Source of the DNA: Gemella massiliensis
GTDB lineage: Bacteria > Bacillota > Bacilli > Staphylococcales > Gemellaceae
Assembly: GCF_900120125.1 (NCBI RefSeq)
Contig: NZ_LT635545.1
Span: 56,778 to 120,777, forward strand
Reading direction: 5' to 3'
Length of the DNA stretch: 64,000 nt
Below are positions 28,948 through 37,846 of this stretch, in pieces (position 1 is the first letter of the stretch; every line of letters starts with the position of its first letter). The translations under genes were made by a program, and so were the position numbers. Below the pieces are notes generated by a model that saw nothing but the letters and a program-made list of their open reading frames with translations, was not told the origin of the DNA and ran no database searches.

Positions 28948-30045
28948 ATGAATAATTCTTTGAATAAAACTTTAAAAAAAGAAATTAGTATAACTGAATT
29001 ATTATATGATTTTATTTTTTCTTTTGCTTTTTGTAATATTTTTAATATAATTCTTGGTAGTTATAACTCTTCATTAGGTTTTAATTTTTTTCTTTCTTTT
29101 CTTTTTATATTTATTATTTTTGTAAATACTTGGAATATTGAGATGATCCATATTAATCGTTACGGAAAAAATTCTTTATTTAATATTGTTTTTATGATTA
29201 TTCAAATTTGTATTTTAATAATAACATTGAATAATATTGATACTTATCACTGGACTATATTATACAGAAATTTAATATTGTATTTAACTATATTATCTTT
29301 TATACTTACTGTTCAGCATACTGTTCAGTATTTTATCGTTACCGATCTTATAGAAAAAAAGATAACTGAGCCTTTTATTTATATTCTTAGCGGTCGTACT
29401 TTCAGTTTATTTTTGGGTATTATTTTACCTCAACCATATTCATTATTATTTATTATGATTAGTTTCTTTACAAGTTGGCTACTTCCCAGTTTTATCTCAC
29501 GTTCACTTCATGCTAAAACCATTATTTTTTCTCATGTTGTTAAACGTTGCTTTATTTTTACAACAGGTTTATTTAGTTCTATTATTATAAATAACTTTAT
29601 TACTACCGAACAAAAAAATTGGTTTATTATATTTGTTATTATTGCTTTATTGTATCTATTTTATCAAATAAATATCGAACGCTTTATAGATTTTTTCCTG
29701 ATTAATCAATCAGGAAACAGTTACCTATATCATAATTATTTTATTATACTGGGATTATGTATTATTAATTTTACACTTCCAAAACTAACCGAAAATAAAT
29801 TATTTTTATTATTTATAATGGGAGTTTTCTTCTTTTTAGTCGGTAATCTATTGCAAAATCAATACAACAAAAAAGGCTGTAAATATTCTAAATATTTTTT
29901 TGTAACTATTTTTCTAATTTTTCTACTTGGCTCACTACTGAGCATGATACTAAATTATTCATTGATCGTTATACTTCTAACTATTATTTTTATATTATTA
30001 TCTTATTTTATTTTCAACATAAAAAGAACTAATCCTAAGTTATAG
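28948..30045 (+). CDS. LtrA-like membrane protein
   Basis: A very hydrophobic 365-residue protein with about ten helices. The opening ISITELLYDFIFSFAFCNI resembles the VSxLELFFDLVFVFA start of the bacterial low-temperature requirement A (LtrA) family. The following W-x-x-x-x-x-x-x-NRYGKNSLFN stretch matches the conserved W...NRY/F pattern. LtrA was named from a cold-sensitive Listeria mutant; its biochemical role is not established. Composition is biased to Phe, Ile and Leu even for this genome. Single gene. Confidence 0.7.
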   Translation: MNNSLNKTLKKEISITELLYDFIFSFAFCNIFNIILGSYNSSLGFNFFLSFLFIFIIFVNTWNIEMIHINRYGKNSLFNIVFMIIQICILIITLNNIDTYHWTILYRNLILYLTILSFILTVQHTVQYFIVTDLIEKKITEPFIYILSGRTFSLFLGIILPQPYSLLFIMISFFTSWLLPSFISRSLHAKTIIFSHVVKRCFIFTTGLFSSIIINNFITTEQKNWFIIFVIIALLYLFYQINIERFIDFFLINQSGNSYLYHNYFIILGLCIINFTLPKLTENKLFLLFIMGVFFFLVGNLLQNQYNKKGCKYSKYFFVTIFLIFLLGSLLSMILNYSLIVILLTIIFILLSYFIFNIKRTNPKL

Positions 30046-30057
30046 AATTAGTTCTTT
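30023..30057. terminator. bidirectional terminator between the LtrA-like and hydrolase genes
   Basis: AGAACTAAT and ATTAGTTCT form a stem whose loop contains the stop codon of the upstream gene; A and T runs flank both sides. Confidence 0.75.
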
Positions 30058-30061
30058 CCCA

Positions 30062-30709
30062 CTATCTTGCTTCTTCATAATCTAATATTTCTGATACTTT
30101 GCTGGCAATATAACGACCCAGTTGCTCATGTTTTTTTTCATCTAAATGAATACAGTCTATTGGTGATGCTTCCGCTACTCTTGCCGCATTTAAAAAATCT
30201 ACCTCGTATTTATCGCTTATTTCTTTAAATGTCTGTGGTAAAAATTTAGATTGTTTTAAGCTATTTTCATCAAATTCTCCAAAAGAACTTTGTCTTTCTA
30301 CTATTTCATCACGTAAATAAACCGGAGAAACAACTAAGATTTTCGGTATTTTATATCCCTCCACTAAATGTGGATTTCTTATATATTTTATAAATTCTTC
30401 CATACCTCGTGCCAAATGTTTTGCACTAGGGTTAAATTGTTTTTTTAAATCATTAGTCCCTAACATTATAATAACTAAATCAACAGGAACATGACTAAGC
30501 ATTAAAATCGGTAATGTATCCACTCCACATCTTACAGGTACTATAGTATCTTTTGCCGTAATTGTTCTGCCACATAATCCTTCTTCTATTATTTCATCTT
30601 CTGAACGAATTTCAGATAAAATTTTTGTCCAGCGTTTTTCCATTCTTAAATTTTCATCTCCGGGTACAAAGCCCCAAGTATTACTATCTCCTATACATAA
30701 AATTCGCAT
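30062..30709 (-). CDS. SGNH/GDSL-type hydrolase
   Basis: Esterase or lipase-like hydrolase of the SGNH superfamily, 215 residues. Block I is ILCIGDSNTWGF (catalytic Ser in GDS); block III is IIMLGTNDLKKQF (Gly-x-Asn); block V is CIHLDEKKHEQLG, with the Asp-x-x-His replaced by the order IHLDEKKH found in this branch. There is no signal peptide, so the enzyme is cytoplasmic. The ATG at 30709 is chosen because GGAGG lies 5-6 nt upstream; the longer GTG start would include the ribosome site itself. Substrate unknown. Confidence 0.88.
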   Translation of the reverse strand: MRILCIGDSNTWGFVPGDENLRMEKRWTKILSEIRSEDEIIEEGLCGRTITAKDTIVPVRCGVDTLPILMLSHVPVDLVIIMLGTNDLKKQFNPSAKHLARGMEEFIKYIRNPHLVEGYKIPKILVVSPVYLRDEIVERQSSFGEFDENSLKQSKFLPQTFKEISDKYEVDFLNAARVAEASPIDCIHLDEKKHEQLGRYIASKVSEILDYEEAR

Positions 30710-30905
30710 TATTACCTCCACCTTTTAAGCATCTTTATTTTAAAACTTACATTTATTCTATCAAATAGACTATTAAAAATCAATATCCTTAACATTATAA
30801 TTTTTATTTAATAAAAATACAACTGTTAATTATTAAAAATTTCATCATAACTTCATATATGCTATAATAATATTAAATTTTTAACTCTATACTAAAGGAG
30901 ATAAT

Positions 30906-31421
30906 ATGATTAAACTTATTGAACCGACTATTGAACTTAAAGACGAAATACTATCATATAAACAAGAATTTATTGATAATAATGAAATTATTCATGGTGG
31001 ATTAAACCTTGAAAAATATGAGAATATAACTGATTTTATTAAAAGTTTAAAAAATTATAAACATAAAGAAACCTGCCCCAAAAATTTTGTTACAGCTCAT
31101 ACCTTTCTTATTATGAACGACGATCATCTTGTAGGTATTATTAATACCCGCCATGGTTTAAATGATTATCTATTTAAACATGGAGGACATATTGGTTATA
31201 GCATAAGAAAAAGTGAGCGTCAAAAAGGCTATGCAAAAGAAGCATTAAAACTTGGTTGTGAATTTTTATTTAATGAAATTGGATTAGAAAAAATTCTTGT
31301 TACCTGTGACAAGAAAAATATTGCCTCTAAGAAAACTATAGAAGCAAATAATGGAATATTCGAAAATGAACTACAAGAAGATGAACGTACTACTTTAAGA
31401 TATTGGATTAGCAAACTTTAA
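30906..31421 (+). CDS. GNAT-family N-acetyltransferase
   Basis: 171-residue acetyltransferase. The acetyl-CoA binding motif A is visible as GHIGYSIRKSERQKGYAKEAL (about residues 98-118), with the R/Q-x-x-G-x-A/G core QKGYA. The later NIASKKTIEANNG is motif B with the Asn seen in RimJ/RimL-like enzymes. The substrate cannot be inferred. AAAGGAG precedes the ATG. Confidence 0.88.
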   Translation: MIKLIEPTIELKDEILSYKQEFIDNNEIIHGGLNLEKYENITDFIKSLKNYKHKETCPKNFVTAHTFLIMNDDHLVGIINTRHGLNDYLFKHGGHIGYSIRKSERQKGYAKEALKLGCEFLFNEIGLEKILVTCDKKNIASKKTIEANNGIFENELQEDERTTLRYWISKL

Positions 31422-31435
31422 TTAATACTTTTTTC

Positions 31436-31464
31436 TTGACCTTAATTCTTATTTTTTTTATAAT
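31436..31464 (+). promoter_or_regulatory. promoter of the MFS transporter gene
   Basis: TTGACC (31436-31441), 17-bp spacer, TATAAT (31459-31464), 35 nt before the ATG. Confidence 0.65.
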
Positions 31465-31498
31465 TGGTAAATATATAAAAAAACTTTAGGAGATTAAC

Positions 31499-32647
31499 AT
31501 GAAATTAAATAATATCGCTAAGTTTTCTCTACTTAGCATTTCTATATTACTTATGTCGCATTTAGCCATTTCTCCGGTTATTCCCAATTTGTATAATTTA
31601 TATCATACAAAAAATTCTAATATTGGACTAGCTTCCGTTGAAAGTTTAGCAACTATTCCTGCGATGATGATTACTATTTTTGTTTTGATAAGTAATATTG
31701 TTATAAAATATCTTGGTAAAAAAAATACGGTTCTTCTCGGACTTATTATTATTTTCTTTGCGGGTCTGACACCGATTTTTACCACAAATTTCAAAATAGT
31801 TCTTATTAGTAGACTTCTTTTAGGCGCAGGTATTGGATTATTCAATTCTCTATCTATAAGTATGATCAGTGATTTTTTTGACGGTGAAACTAAAGGAACA
31901 ATGATTGGTATGAGGACAGCATTTTTAAATATAGGCAAAGCACTCACTACATTTATTTCCGGGTATTTACTAATATTTGGTACGCAATATATTTTTCTGG
32001 TATATTCACTGGCACTACCTATATTTTTCTTGTTTTTAATATTTGTTCCTAATACCGATAACGAAATCAGCAAAAAAGTAAGTGTGAAATTTCATAAAGA
32101 AACTGTTATTTTAACTCTGTTAACATTCTTTGTTGGAATTTGTTATATGGGTGCTACTATAAAAATTCCTACTCTTTTAGCAGGAAAATATTTTTATTCA
32201 CCGGATGTAACAAGAAATTTACTAACCGTCTTAGCTATTAGCGGAATTTTCTCAGGATTTTTATTTGGTAAACTGGTTAAAAACTTTAAAAATTTAACTT
32301 TAACCATTATGCTCGGTTTTATGACTGTTGGCAGCTTTATTTTTGCTGTATCCAATAATACCTTACTATTCTACGCTGCTGCGGTTTTAATAGGAATCAG
32401 TTTTGTTGGTACAATGTCATTTAATTTCTTTTATATTTCTAAAAAATTGGAAAATAAATTTATTAATTTTTCAACGAGCGTTCTGTTAGTCGGTGGAAAT
32501 ATAGGAGTTATTTTAACACCGCTAGTACTTACCAAACTACCGGAAAAATTACATTTAGAGCCGTTTATTACACCATTTTACATAACTTCAATAATTATGC
32601 TTATCTGCTCTATTATAAGTTATTTTAGTTTAAAAAATAGCAATTAA
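31499..32647 (+). CDS. MFS-family efflux transporter
   Basis: Twelve-helix major facilitator of 382 residues. Helices 1-2 contain the AISPVIPNLYNLYH start typical of the DHA1 drug-efflux type. The loop between helices 2 and 3 has KYLGKKNTVLLG, a diverged motif A. LLLGAGIGLFNSLSISMI (about residues 105-122) is a motif-B/C-like segment and DGETKGTMIGMR follows. Substrate unknown. Own promoter, and a bidirectional terminator downstream. Confidence 0.87.
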   Translation: MKLNNIAKFSLLSISILLMSHLAISPVIPNLYNLYHTKNSNIGLASVESLATIPAMMITIFVLISNIVIKYLGKKNTVLLGLIIIFFAGLTPIFTTNFKIVLISRLLLGAGIGLFNSLSISMISDFFDGETKGTMIGMRTAFLNIGKALTTFISGYLLIFGTQYIFLVYSLALPIFFLFLIFVPNTDNEISKKVSVKFHKETVILTLLTFFVGICYMGATIKIPTLLAGKYFYSPDVTRNLLTVLAISGIFSGFLFGKLVKNFKNLTLTIMLGFMTVGSFIFAVSNNTLLFYAAAVLIGISFVGTMSFNFFYISKKLENKFINFSTSVLLVGGNIGVILTPLVLTKLPEKLHLEPFITPFYITSIIMLICSIISYFSLKNSN

Positions 32648-32689
32648 ATAGTTTTTAACTAAAATTTACTATAAGTATAAAAGAACAAA

Positions 32690-32730
32690 ATACCCCAAAA
32701 AACTTATATAAGTCTTTTGGGGGAATTTTT
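32690..32730. terminator. bidirectional terminator between the MFS and pyruvate-kinase-like genes
   Basis: TACCCCAAAA... pairs with ...TTTTGGGGG through an AACTTATATAAGT centre, followed by AATTTTT. Confidence 0.8.
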
Positions 32731-32797
32731 ATGCTCTGCACTTATTATAACAACCTGAATTTTGTAGGCTAATTCACCATATTTAATTGTTAGATTT

Positions 32798-33943
32798 TTA
32801 TACTTCTCTTATATTAACAAAATCTGTTGGTGGTACATCTTTTTTCCCAAGATCCGGTTGACCCGCTGTTATTAAAATAAAATCACCCTTATGCGCCAAA
32901 TCTGCTTTTTCAGAATAGCTTGTTGCATATTTTAGCATTTGCTCTGTAGTTAGCGTTTTTTCTTCTATAAAAGGAACTACACCTCTTGTTAAAGCCAACT
33001 GCCTTGCTTTTTGTTTATTTGAAACTACTGCTAAAATTGGAACTTTAGGTCTATATCTTGCAATAAATTTTGCTGTTTGCCCGGATTTTGTATAAGTTAC
33101 AATATTTTTCACTTCGATAGAATCCAATAGATGTTTTATAGAAATTGCGATAGCATGAGCTATTCCCATTGTATGATTTTTATACTCATTATCTTCTTTA
33201 AAAATATCCTGTTGTTCTATATAATTAATAATTCTGTCTACTGTTTCTAACGCTTCTTTCGGATAACTTCCTATTGCTGTTTCTTCTATAAGCATTATAG
33301 CATCTACTCCGTCAATAATAGCATTAGCAACATCTGATACTTCAGCACGTGTCGGACGTGGATTATAAATCATAGAATGCAACATCTGTGTTGTCAAAAT
33401 CACAGATTTCATAGAATTATTAGCTTTTTGAACTATTTCTTTTTGTACACTTGGAAGGTTTTGGTATGGCATTTCCATTCCAAGTTCATCTCTATTAATC
33501 ATAATAGAATCAGCAAAACTTATTATTTCATCAATATTTTCATAGGCTTCCTTACAATCTATTTTTACGATCAAGCCTATATTTTCTTTATTATGTTCTT
33601 TTAAAATTGCTTTTACTTTTCTTATTTCATCTAAGTTACTAACAAAAGGACAAGAAATAAAATCAACGTCTTGCTTACATGCAAACTCTATATTTTTCTC
33701 TTCAATTCTAATTAATTTATATTTGCTTTGAGCATATATATGAGCTAAATCGTATATAATAGCTGTATTAACATCGTTTTTATCTCGTAGTTTTTTTACC
33801 TCTTCTATTCTTCTAATATTTTCCTCTTCTTCTCCATAGTAATTGTCTATTAATATTGCATCAACATCATTTTTTATTATGTCTTCTAAAATTTTTTCTG
33901 TACTATTTCCTAATGTTGCAATTACTTTTACTTTTCTTACCAT
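32798..33943 (-). CDS. degenerate pyruvate-kinase paralogue lacking the B (lid) domain
   Basis: 381 residues, much shorter than the usual pyruvate kinase. Resemblance is clear at KVKVIATLGNST (start), QDVDFISCPFVSNLDEIRKVKAIL, TTQMLHSMIYNPRPTRAEVSDVANAIIDGVDAIML, ETAIGSYPKEAL and TKSGQTAKFIARYRPKVPILAV. The NFSHG motif, the DTKGPEIRT strand and the whole B domain are gone: the chain passes from IIYDLAHIYAQSKY straight to IEFACKQDVDFIS. The MVARGDLGVE metal-binding motif reads MINRDELGME; SGETA is IEETA. The active site is therefore broken and pyruvate kinase activity is unlikely. The gene is intact and has an RBS, so it may serve as a binding or regulatory protein. Function unknown. Confidence 0.85.
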   Translation of the reverse strand: MVRKVKVIATLGNSTEKILEDIIKNDVDAILIDNYYGEEEENIRRIEEVKKLRDKNDVNTAIIYDLAHIYAQSKYKLIRIEEKNIEFACKQDVDFISCPFVSNLDEIRKVKAILKEHNKENIGLIVKIDCKEAYENIDEIISFADSIMINRDELGMEMPYQNLPSVQKEIVQKANNSMKSVILTTQMLHSMIYNPRPTRAEVSDVANAIIDGVDAIMLIEETAIGSYPKEALETVDRIINYIEQQDIFKEDNEYKNHTMGIAHAIAISIKHLLDSIEVKNIVTYTKSGQTAKFIARYRPKVPILAVVSNKQKARQLALTRGVVPFIEEKTLTTEQMLKYATSYSEKADLAHKGDFILITAGQPDLGKKDVPPTDFVNIREV

Positions 33944-34119
33944 AACAATTCCACCTTATAACAAAACATTATATAGAAAAATTATAACACATTAGATGAT
34001 TAATTTCTATTCTTTGTAATAATAACACAGATAAAATTTTATCACTAATATTATTTTTTAATATATTCATCTGTTATTTATGTTATAATAAAATTTATAT
34101 AACATTTTAAGGAGATTTT

Positions 34120-35282
34120 ATGATTACTACATTAATAAAAAATGAAATAAAAAATATTTCCCTGAAATTATCAAACTACGTAGGTATTTACATAAATATC
34201 CGGAAGTATCATTCCAAGAAATAAAAACTTCTCAATTTATTGAACAATATTTAAAAAATATCGGTATTACCGATATTCGTACACATGTGGGACTAAATGG
34301 AATCGTTGCTCGCATTAAAGTACCAAATAGTAAAAATACTATAGCTTTTCGTGCTGATTTTGACGCTCTTCCTATTAATGACGCTAAAAATACTGAATAT
34401 AAATCTGCTATTCCGAATGTAATGCACGCTTGCGGTCATGATGGTCACACTACCGCACTACTGATTACCTGCAAAATACTTATGAAAAATATCGATAAAC
34501 TTACCAGTGATGTTGTCGCAATTTTTCAATATGGGGAAGAGCAAGCACCGGGTGGTGCTAAACCGATGATTGATGACGGTTGCCTTATTGATGTAGATGC
34601 GATTTTTGGTGCACACCTGTGGACACCGCTTCCGTTAGGTATACTAGGATTTAATTATAAAGAACTTTGTGCAGCAGCTGATAGATTTGAAGTTAAAATT
34701 ACTTCTAAAAAGTATGCAAATATTATAGGTGCTGAGTTTGTCAGTCTTACACAACAAATTGTTTCTCGTTTTTCTAAACCTCGTGAAACTCTTGTTATTA
34801 CCTTGGGAAAATTCGAGAGTACCAAATCATGTGCAAGTATTACAGGAACTATCCGTCATTTTAATAAAAAACTTCACAAAACTGTGCTAGATAAATTAAA
34901 CAGATTATGTAAATCATTAGAAAGTGAATATCCGGATACAACAATAGAATTTATTTATTATGGTGGTTATCCTCCATTGATTAATCACAAAAAAGGTACG
35001 GAAGAAATTCTTGTTAAAGCAAAAGATATTCTACCCGAACTGAATTTACAAAAGGTTGAACCATTAATGATTGGGGAAGATTTTGCCTATTATTTAGAAA
35101 ATATCCCCGGTGCATTTTTCCTAATCGGTGCAGGAAATAATACTTTTGCTCAATATCCACATCATCATCCGAATTTTGATTTTGAAGAACGTGTTATGCA
35201 ATATACAGCAAGTATTTTCCTAAATCTTGCCTTTAACGCCGACGAAGTAATACAAAATTTAAAGGAGAATAGCAATGAATAA
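34120..35282 (+). pseudogene. M20-family amidohydrolase, frameshifted near the N-terminus
   Basis: Homologous to M20D amidohydrolases (hippurate hydrolase/N-acetyl-diaminopimelate deacetylase type). An ATG at 34120 with AAGGAG opens MITTLIKNEIKNI, but the homologous frame (FPEIIKLRRYLHKYPEVSFQE) continues from 34158 in another phase, implying a one-base loss around 34145-34158. Downstream (to 35282) the metal motifs are intact: MHACGHDGHT, GEEQAPGGA, GAHLWTPLPLG and the final HHHPNFDF. The dimerisation domain has lost its GKGGHGAxPH segment (reads ITSKKYANIIGAEFV). A downstream ORF carries exactly such a segment. Possibly read from an internal start, but more likely inactive. Confidence 0.8.
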
Positions 35283-35556
35283 ATGGAAACTAACTATAAT
35301 CGGAAAAGGCGGTCATGGTGCTGAACCTCATAGTACAATAGATGCGACTGTTATAGTAAGTGAATTTGTAAGAAAAATATCAAAATATCCCGAAATTGAT
35401 ATTCTCTCAATTTCAAGTGGCAATGCCTTTAACGTTATTTCAGGTAAAGCAGAAGTTATAATACAAACCTCTTATAAAGACATAATAGAACGGATTATCT
35501 CATCATTGTTGTTATATTATGGCGATAAAACGTCCTACAAATTAGTAAAATGGTAA
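35275..35556 (+). CDS. M20 dimerisation-domain fragment
   Basis: A 93-codon ORF starting MNKWKLTIIGKGGHGAEPHSTIDATVIVSEF: the lone dimerisation domain of an M20D peptidase, with the GGHG loop that the preceding gene lacks. It covers about the length of that domain and no catalytic motif. AAAGGAG lies 7 nt upstream and the ATG overlaps the end of the previous gene by 8 nt, so translation looks coupled. It could be the remnant of a second M20 gene lost by deletion, or a split part acting with the upstream product. A terminator follows. Confidence 0.6.
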   Translation: MNKWKLTIIGKGGHGAEPHSTIDATVIVSEFVRKISKYPEIDILSISSGNAFNVISGKAEVIIQTSYKDIIERIISSLLLYYGDKTSYKLVKW

Positions 35557-35569
35557 AAGTTTTATTACA

Positions 35570-35620
35570 AAAACTGACTAATGGGAAAAAATTTAATATT
35601 TTCTTCTCATAGTCAGTTTT
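35570..35620 (+). terminator. terminator after the M20 genes
   Basis: AAAACTGACTA and TAGTCAGTTTT form a long stem with a partly complementary interior (GGGAAAA/TTTTCTTCTC). Its 3' edge overlaps the first bases of the orphan CRISPR array. Confidence 0.7.
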
Positions 35621-35763
35621 GAGTTATTTGCAAATTTTGAGTATTCTAAAACCCATTTTTAGCACAATTCAATCTGCTGCTTGTTTGAGTTAACTGTAAA
35701 TTTTAAGTATTCTAAAACATACTACCTCCGATATTGTTTCCGAACGTTGTTTGAGTTAACTGT
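35617..35763 (+). CRISPR. orphan CRISPR mini-array, two spacers
   Basis: Three units of the same repeat as the main array, here read in crRNA orientation on the plus strand. The first, 35617-35652, has four mismatches; the second, 35683-35718, has one; the third, 35749-35763, is cut after 15 bases. The two spacers (35653-35682 and 35719-35748) are both exactly 30 nt and unlike those of the main array. No cas gene or leader lies nearby; the cas locus is about 27 kb away. The truncated last repeat runs into the 3' end of the uracil-DNA glycosylase gene. Probably a relic of an earlier array or of a rearrangement. The one-mismatch repeat could still be recognised by the tracrRNA if transcribed. 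Confidence 0.9.
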
Positions 35764-36343
35764 CCAATACTTCCCTTACTTTTTCTTTTAACACCGGTAC
35801 AACATCTTTTTCAAACCATGGATTTTTACTTTGCCAACGAAAATTTAATGGAGATGGATGCACTATTGGGAAATATTGTGGTAAATACTCCTTGTAGTGA
35901 TGCACAGTTTCCGTTAGATTTTCTTTTTTAACATCACATAAATAATAATCTTGAGCATATTTTCCTACTAAAATAATTAGTTTAATATTTGGTAATAATT
36001 CCAATACTTTATTATGCCATTTGGAAGCAAAATTTTTTCGTGGTGGTAAATCTCCACTTTTTCCTTTTCCCGGATAATAAAAATCCATCGGTACAACGGC
36101 TATTAAACCGGAGTTATAAAATATTTCATCATTTATACCCATCCATTCACGCAGTTTCATACCACTTTTATCATTAAAGAATATTTTACTTTCTTGTGCT
36201 TTTATCCCCGGTGCTTGACCTATTATCATAATTTTTGCCGTACTAGGAGCTGAAAATAGTGGTTCTATTCCTTTATCCGTATATTTTCTATTTTCATCAT
36301 CTCCCATAATCTCTTGTTTTAGATATTCTAATTTATTATCCAA
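35756..36343 (-). CDS. uracil-DNA glycosylase family protein
   Basis: Base-excision repair enzyme of the UDG superfamily, 195 residues. Motif 1 is IIGQAPGIKAQESKIFFNDKSG (about residues 35-56) with the GQxPG loop. The DNA-intercalation motif 2 is HPSPLNFRW near residue 163. A central KLIILVGKYAQDYYL strand is also typical. It belongs to the family annotated in Bacillales as a single-domain uracil-DNA glycosylase without an Fe-S cluster; no Cys ligands are seen. The last residues and the TAA stop are encoded within the truncated CRISPR repeat (35756-35763), so the original 3' end has been replaced or just touched by that array. Confidence 0.85.
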   Translation of the reverse strand: MDNKLEYLKQEIMGDDENRKYTDKGIEPLFSAPSTAKIMIIGQAPGIKAQESKIFFNDKSGMKLREWMGINDEIFYNSGLIAVVPMDFYYPGKGKSGDLPPRKNFASKWHNKVLELLPNIKLIILVGKYAQDYYLCDVKKENLTETVHHYKEYLPQYFPIVHPSPLNFRWQSKNPWFEKDVVPVLKEKVREVLDS

Positions 36344-36424
36344 AATTATTCCCCCCTTACTGAAATTTATAATTTCTTACTACAATTTAGATAATTTTAT
36401 TTATCATTTATTATCGCTATTATT

Positions 36425-37783
36425 CTACTTCCTTACCAACTCTACTACCGCTTCTATCGCCGGTGTCCCCGGAAACATATCTATTGGTTGAATACGATGA
36501 ATTTTATATTTTCTTGCTAATATCTTTAAATCACGAGCAAGGGTTGATGGATTACAGCTAACGTAGATAATTTTTTTCGCTCCGATATTTAAAAGATTTC
36601 TGGTTAGATGTCCCAACCCGGCACGTGGAGGGTCAACTATCACAACATCAAAGTTAATACCTTTTTTTATCCACTTAGGTACTATTTTGTTCACATCACC
36701 TGCTACATAAGTACAATTTGTCAAATTGTTAAGTTTAACATTATTATTGGCATCTTCTATCGCTTCTTTTACTATATCAACACCGTACACTTCTTTACAT
36801 TTTTTTATTACATATTGCCCTATCGTCCCAACACCGCAAAAAGCATCCAACACTATATCATGCTCTTTTAAATCAGCAAACTCTACTATCTTATCATAAA
36901 GTTTCTTTGTTTGCAGCGGGGTTAATTGGAAAAATGAATTTGCTGATAATTTATATTGAATATCTCCGATTTTTTCAATTATACAATTATCACCATAAAG
37001 TGTAATATTTTTTTCACCCATTACTAAGTGGTCTTTATCATTAGTGATGTTTAACACTATACTTTTAACATTTTTTTCATGTTTAATCTCATTTATAACT
37101 TTATCAAGATTTCTTATTTTCTCAGTATTGGCAACAAAAATAAGCTGAACGTCTCCGTTATAAAATGATGTTCGTGTGGCTATATATCTTACTCCATAAT
37201 GATTTTTATTCATTGAGATAACTATTTTATATTTCTCTAAACATTTTGTAGCAAGTTGAGTAATCTTATTTCCATTATTGTGTAAGGCTAAGTCTTTCTT
37301 TATTTCAACCAACTCATTTGTCCCTTCTTTATACAATCCGGCTATAACCTTGCCGTTACGTACAGCAACAGGAAATTGATTTTTGTTACGATAGTGTTCT
37401 GTCAACGGGCTAGCTAATGTTTTCAAAACTAATTTATCAGTTTTAGGGAGTTTATAATATTTATCAAAAGCGTCTATTAATATCGAACGCTTGTACTCTA
37501 ATTGTTTTTTGTACTCAACATGAAGTAATTGGTATGCTCCGCTTTCTGCATATTCTTTTTTCACTTCAACACGATATGGACTAACTTCTTTTATTTTTAT
37601 TAATTTTCCTATAATATATTTTGGAGTTTCTTCAACTATTTCACAAATAATCACTTCATCGGGTAATGCCCCTTTGACAAAAGTAATTTTCTTTTTATAA
37701 TACCCTATTCCCTCACCATTAATTCCAACTTTTTTTATCGTTAATAAAATATTTATCTTCTTGCTGTTATTTTTCTTTTCCAT
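36425..37783 (-). CDS. rlmCD: 23S rRNA (uracil-C5)-methyltransferase RlmCD/RumA
   Basis: SAM-dependent methyltransferase (452 residues) that makes 5-methyluridine in 23S rRNA. It starts with a TRAM domain (about residues 10-66). The SAM motif VLDAFCGVGTIG is at about 313-324, DPPRAGL with the catalytic-site Asp-Pro-Pro at about 386, and the nucleophile Cys in IIYVSCNPSTLARD at about 408-421. No N-terminal iron-sulfur cysteine cluster of E. coli RumA type is seen, which fits the Gram-positive RlmCD form (known to modify two sites). Single gene downstream of a small SE1561-like gene. Confidence 0.94.
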   Translation of the reverse strand: MEKKNNSKKINILLTIKKVGINGEGIGYYKKKITFVKGALPDEVIICEIVEETPKYIIGKLIKIKEVSPYRVEVKKEYAESGAYQLLHVEYKKQLEYKRSILIDAFDKYYKLPKTDKLVLKTLASPLTEHYRNKNQFPVAVRNGKVIAGLYKEGTNELVEIKKDLALHNNGNKITQLATKCLEKYKIVISMNKNHYGVRYIATRTSFYNGDVQLIFVANTEKIRNLDKVINEIKHEKNVKSIVLNITNDKDHLVMGEKNITLYGDNCIIEKIGDIQYKLSANSFFQLTPLQTKKLYDKIVEFADLKEHDIVLDAFCGVGTIGQYVIKKCKEVYGVDIVKEAIEDANNNVKLNNLTNCTYVAGDVNKIVPKWIKKGINFDVVIVDPPRAGLGHLTRNLLNIGAKKIIYVSCNPSTLARDLKILARKYKIHRIQPIDMFPGTPAIEAVVELVRK

Positions 37784-37799
37784 TTTATCCTCATATAAA

Positions 37800-37837
37800 A
37801 AGAGCTAAATAAAGAAATCACTTGATTTCATTTAGCC
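37800..37837 (-). terminator. terminator after the SE1561-like gene
   Basis: GCTAAAT/ATTTAGC with an inner GAAATCA/TGATTTC stem, followed on the minus strand by CTTTTT. Lies between the small gene and rlmCD. Confidence 0.75.
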
Positions 37838-37846
37838 CCTTGTATT

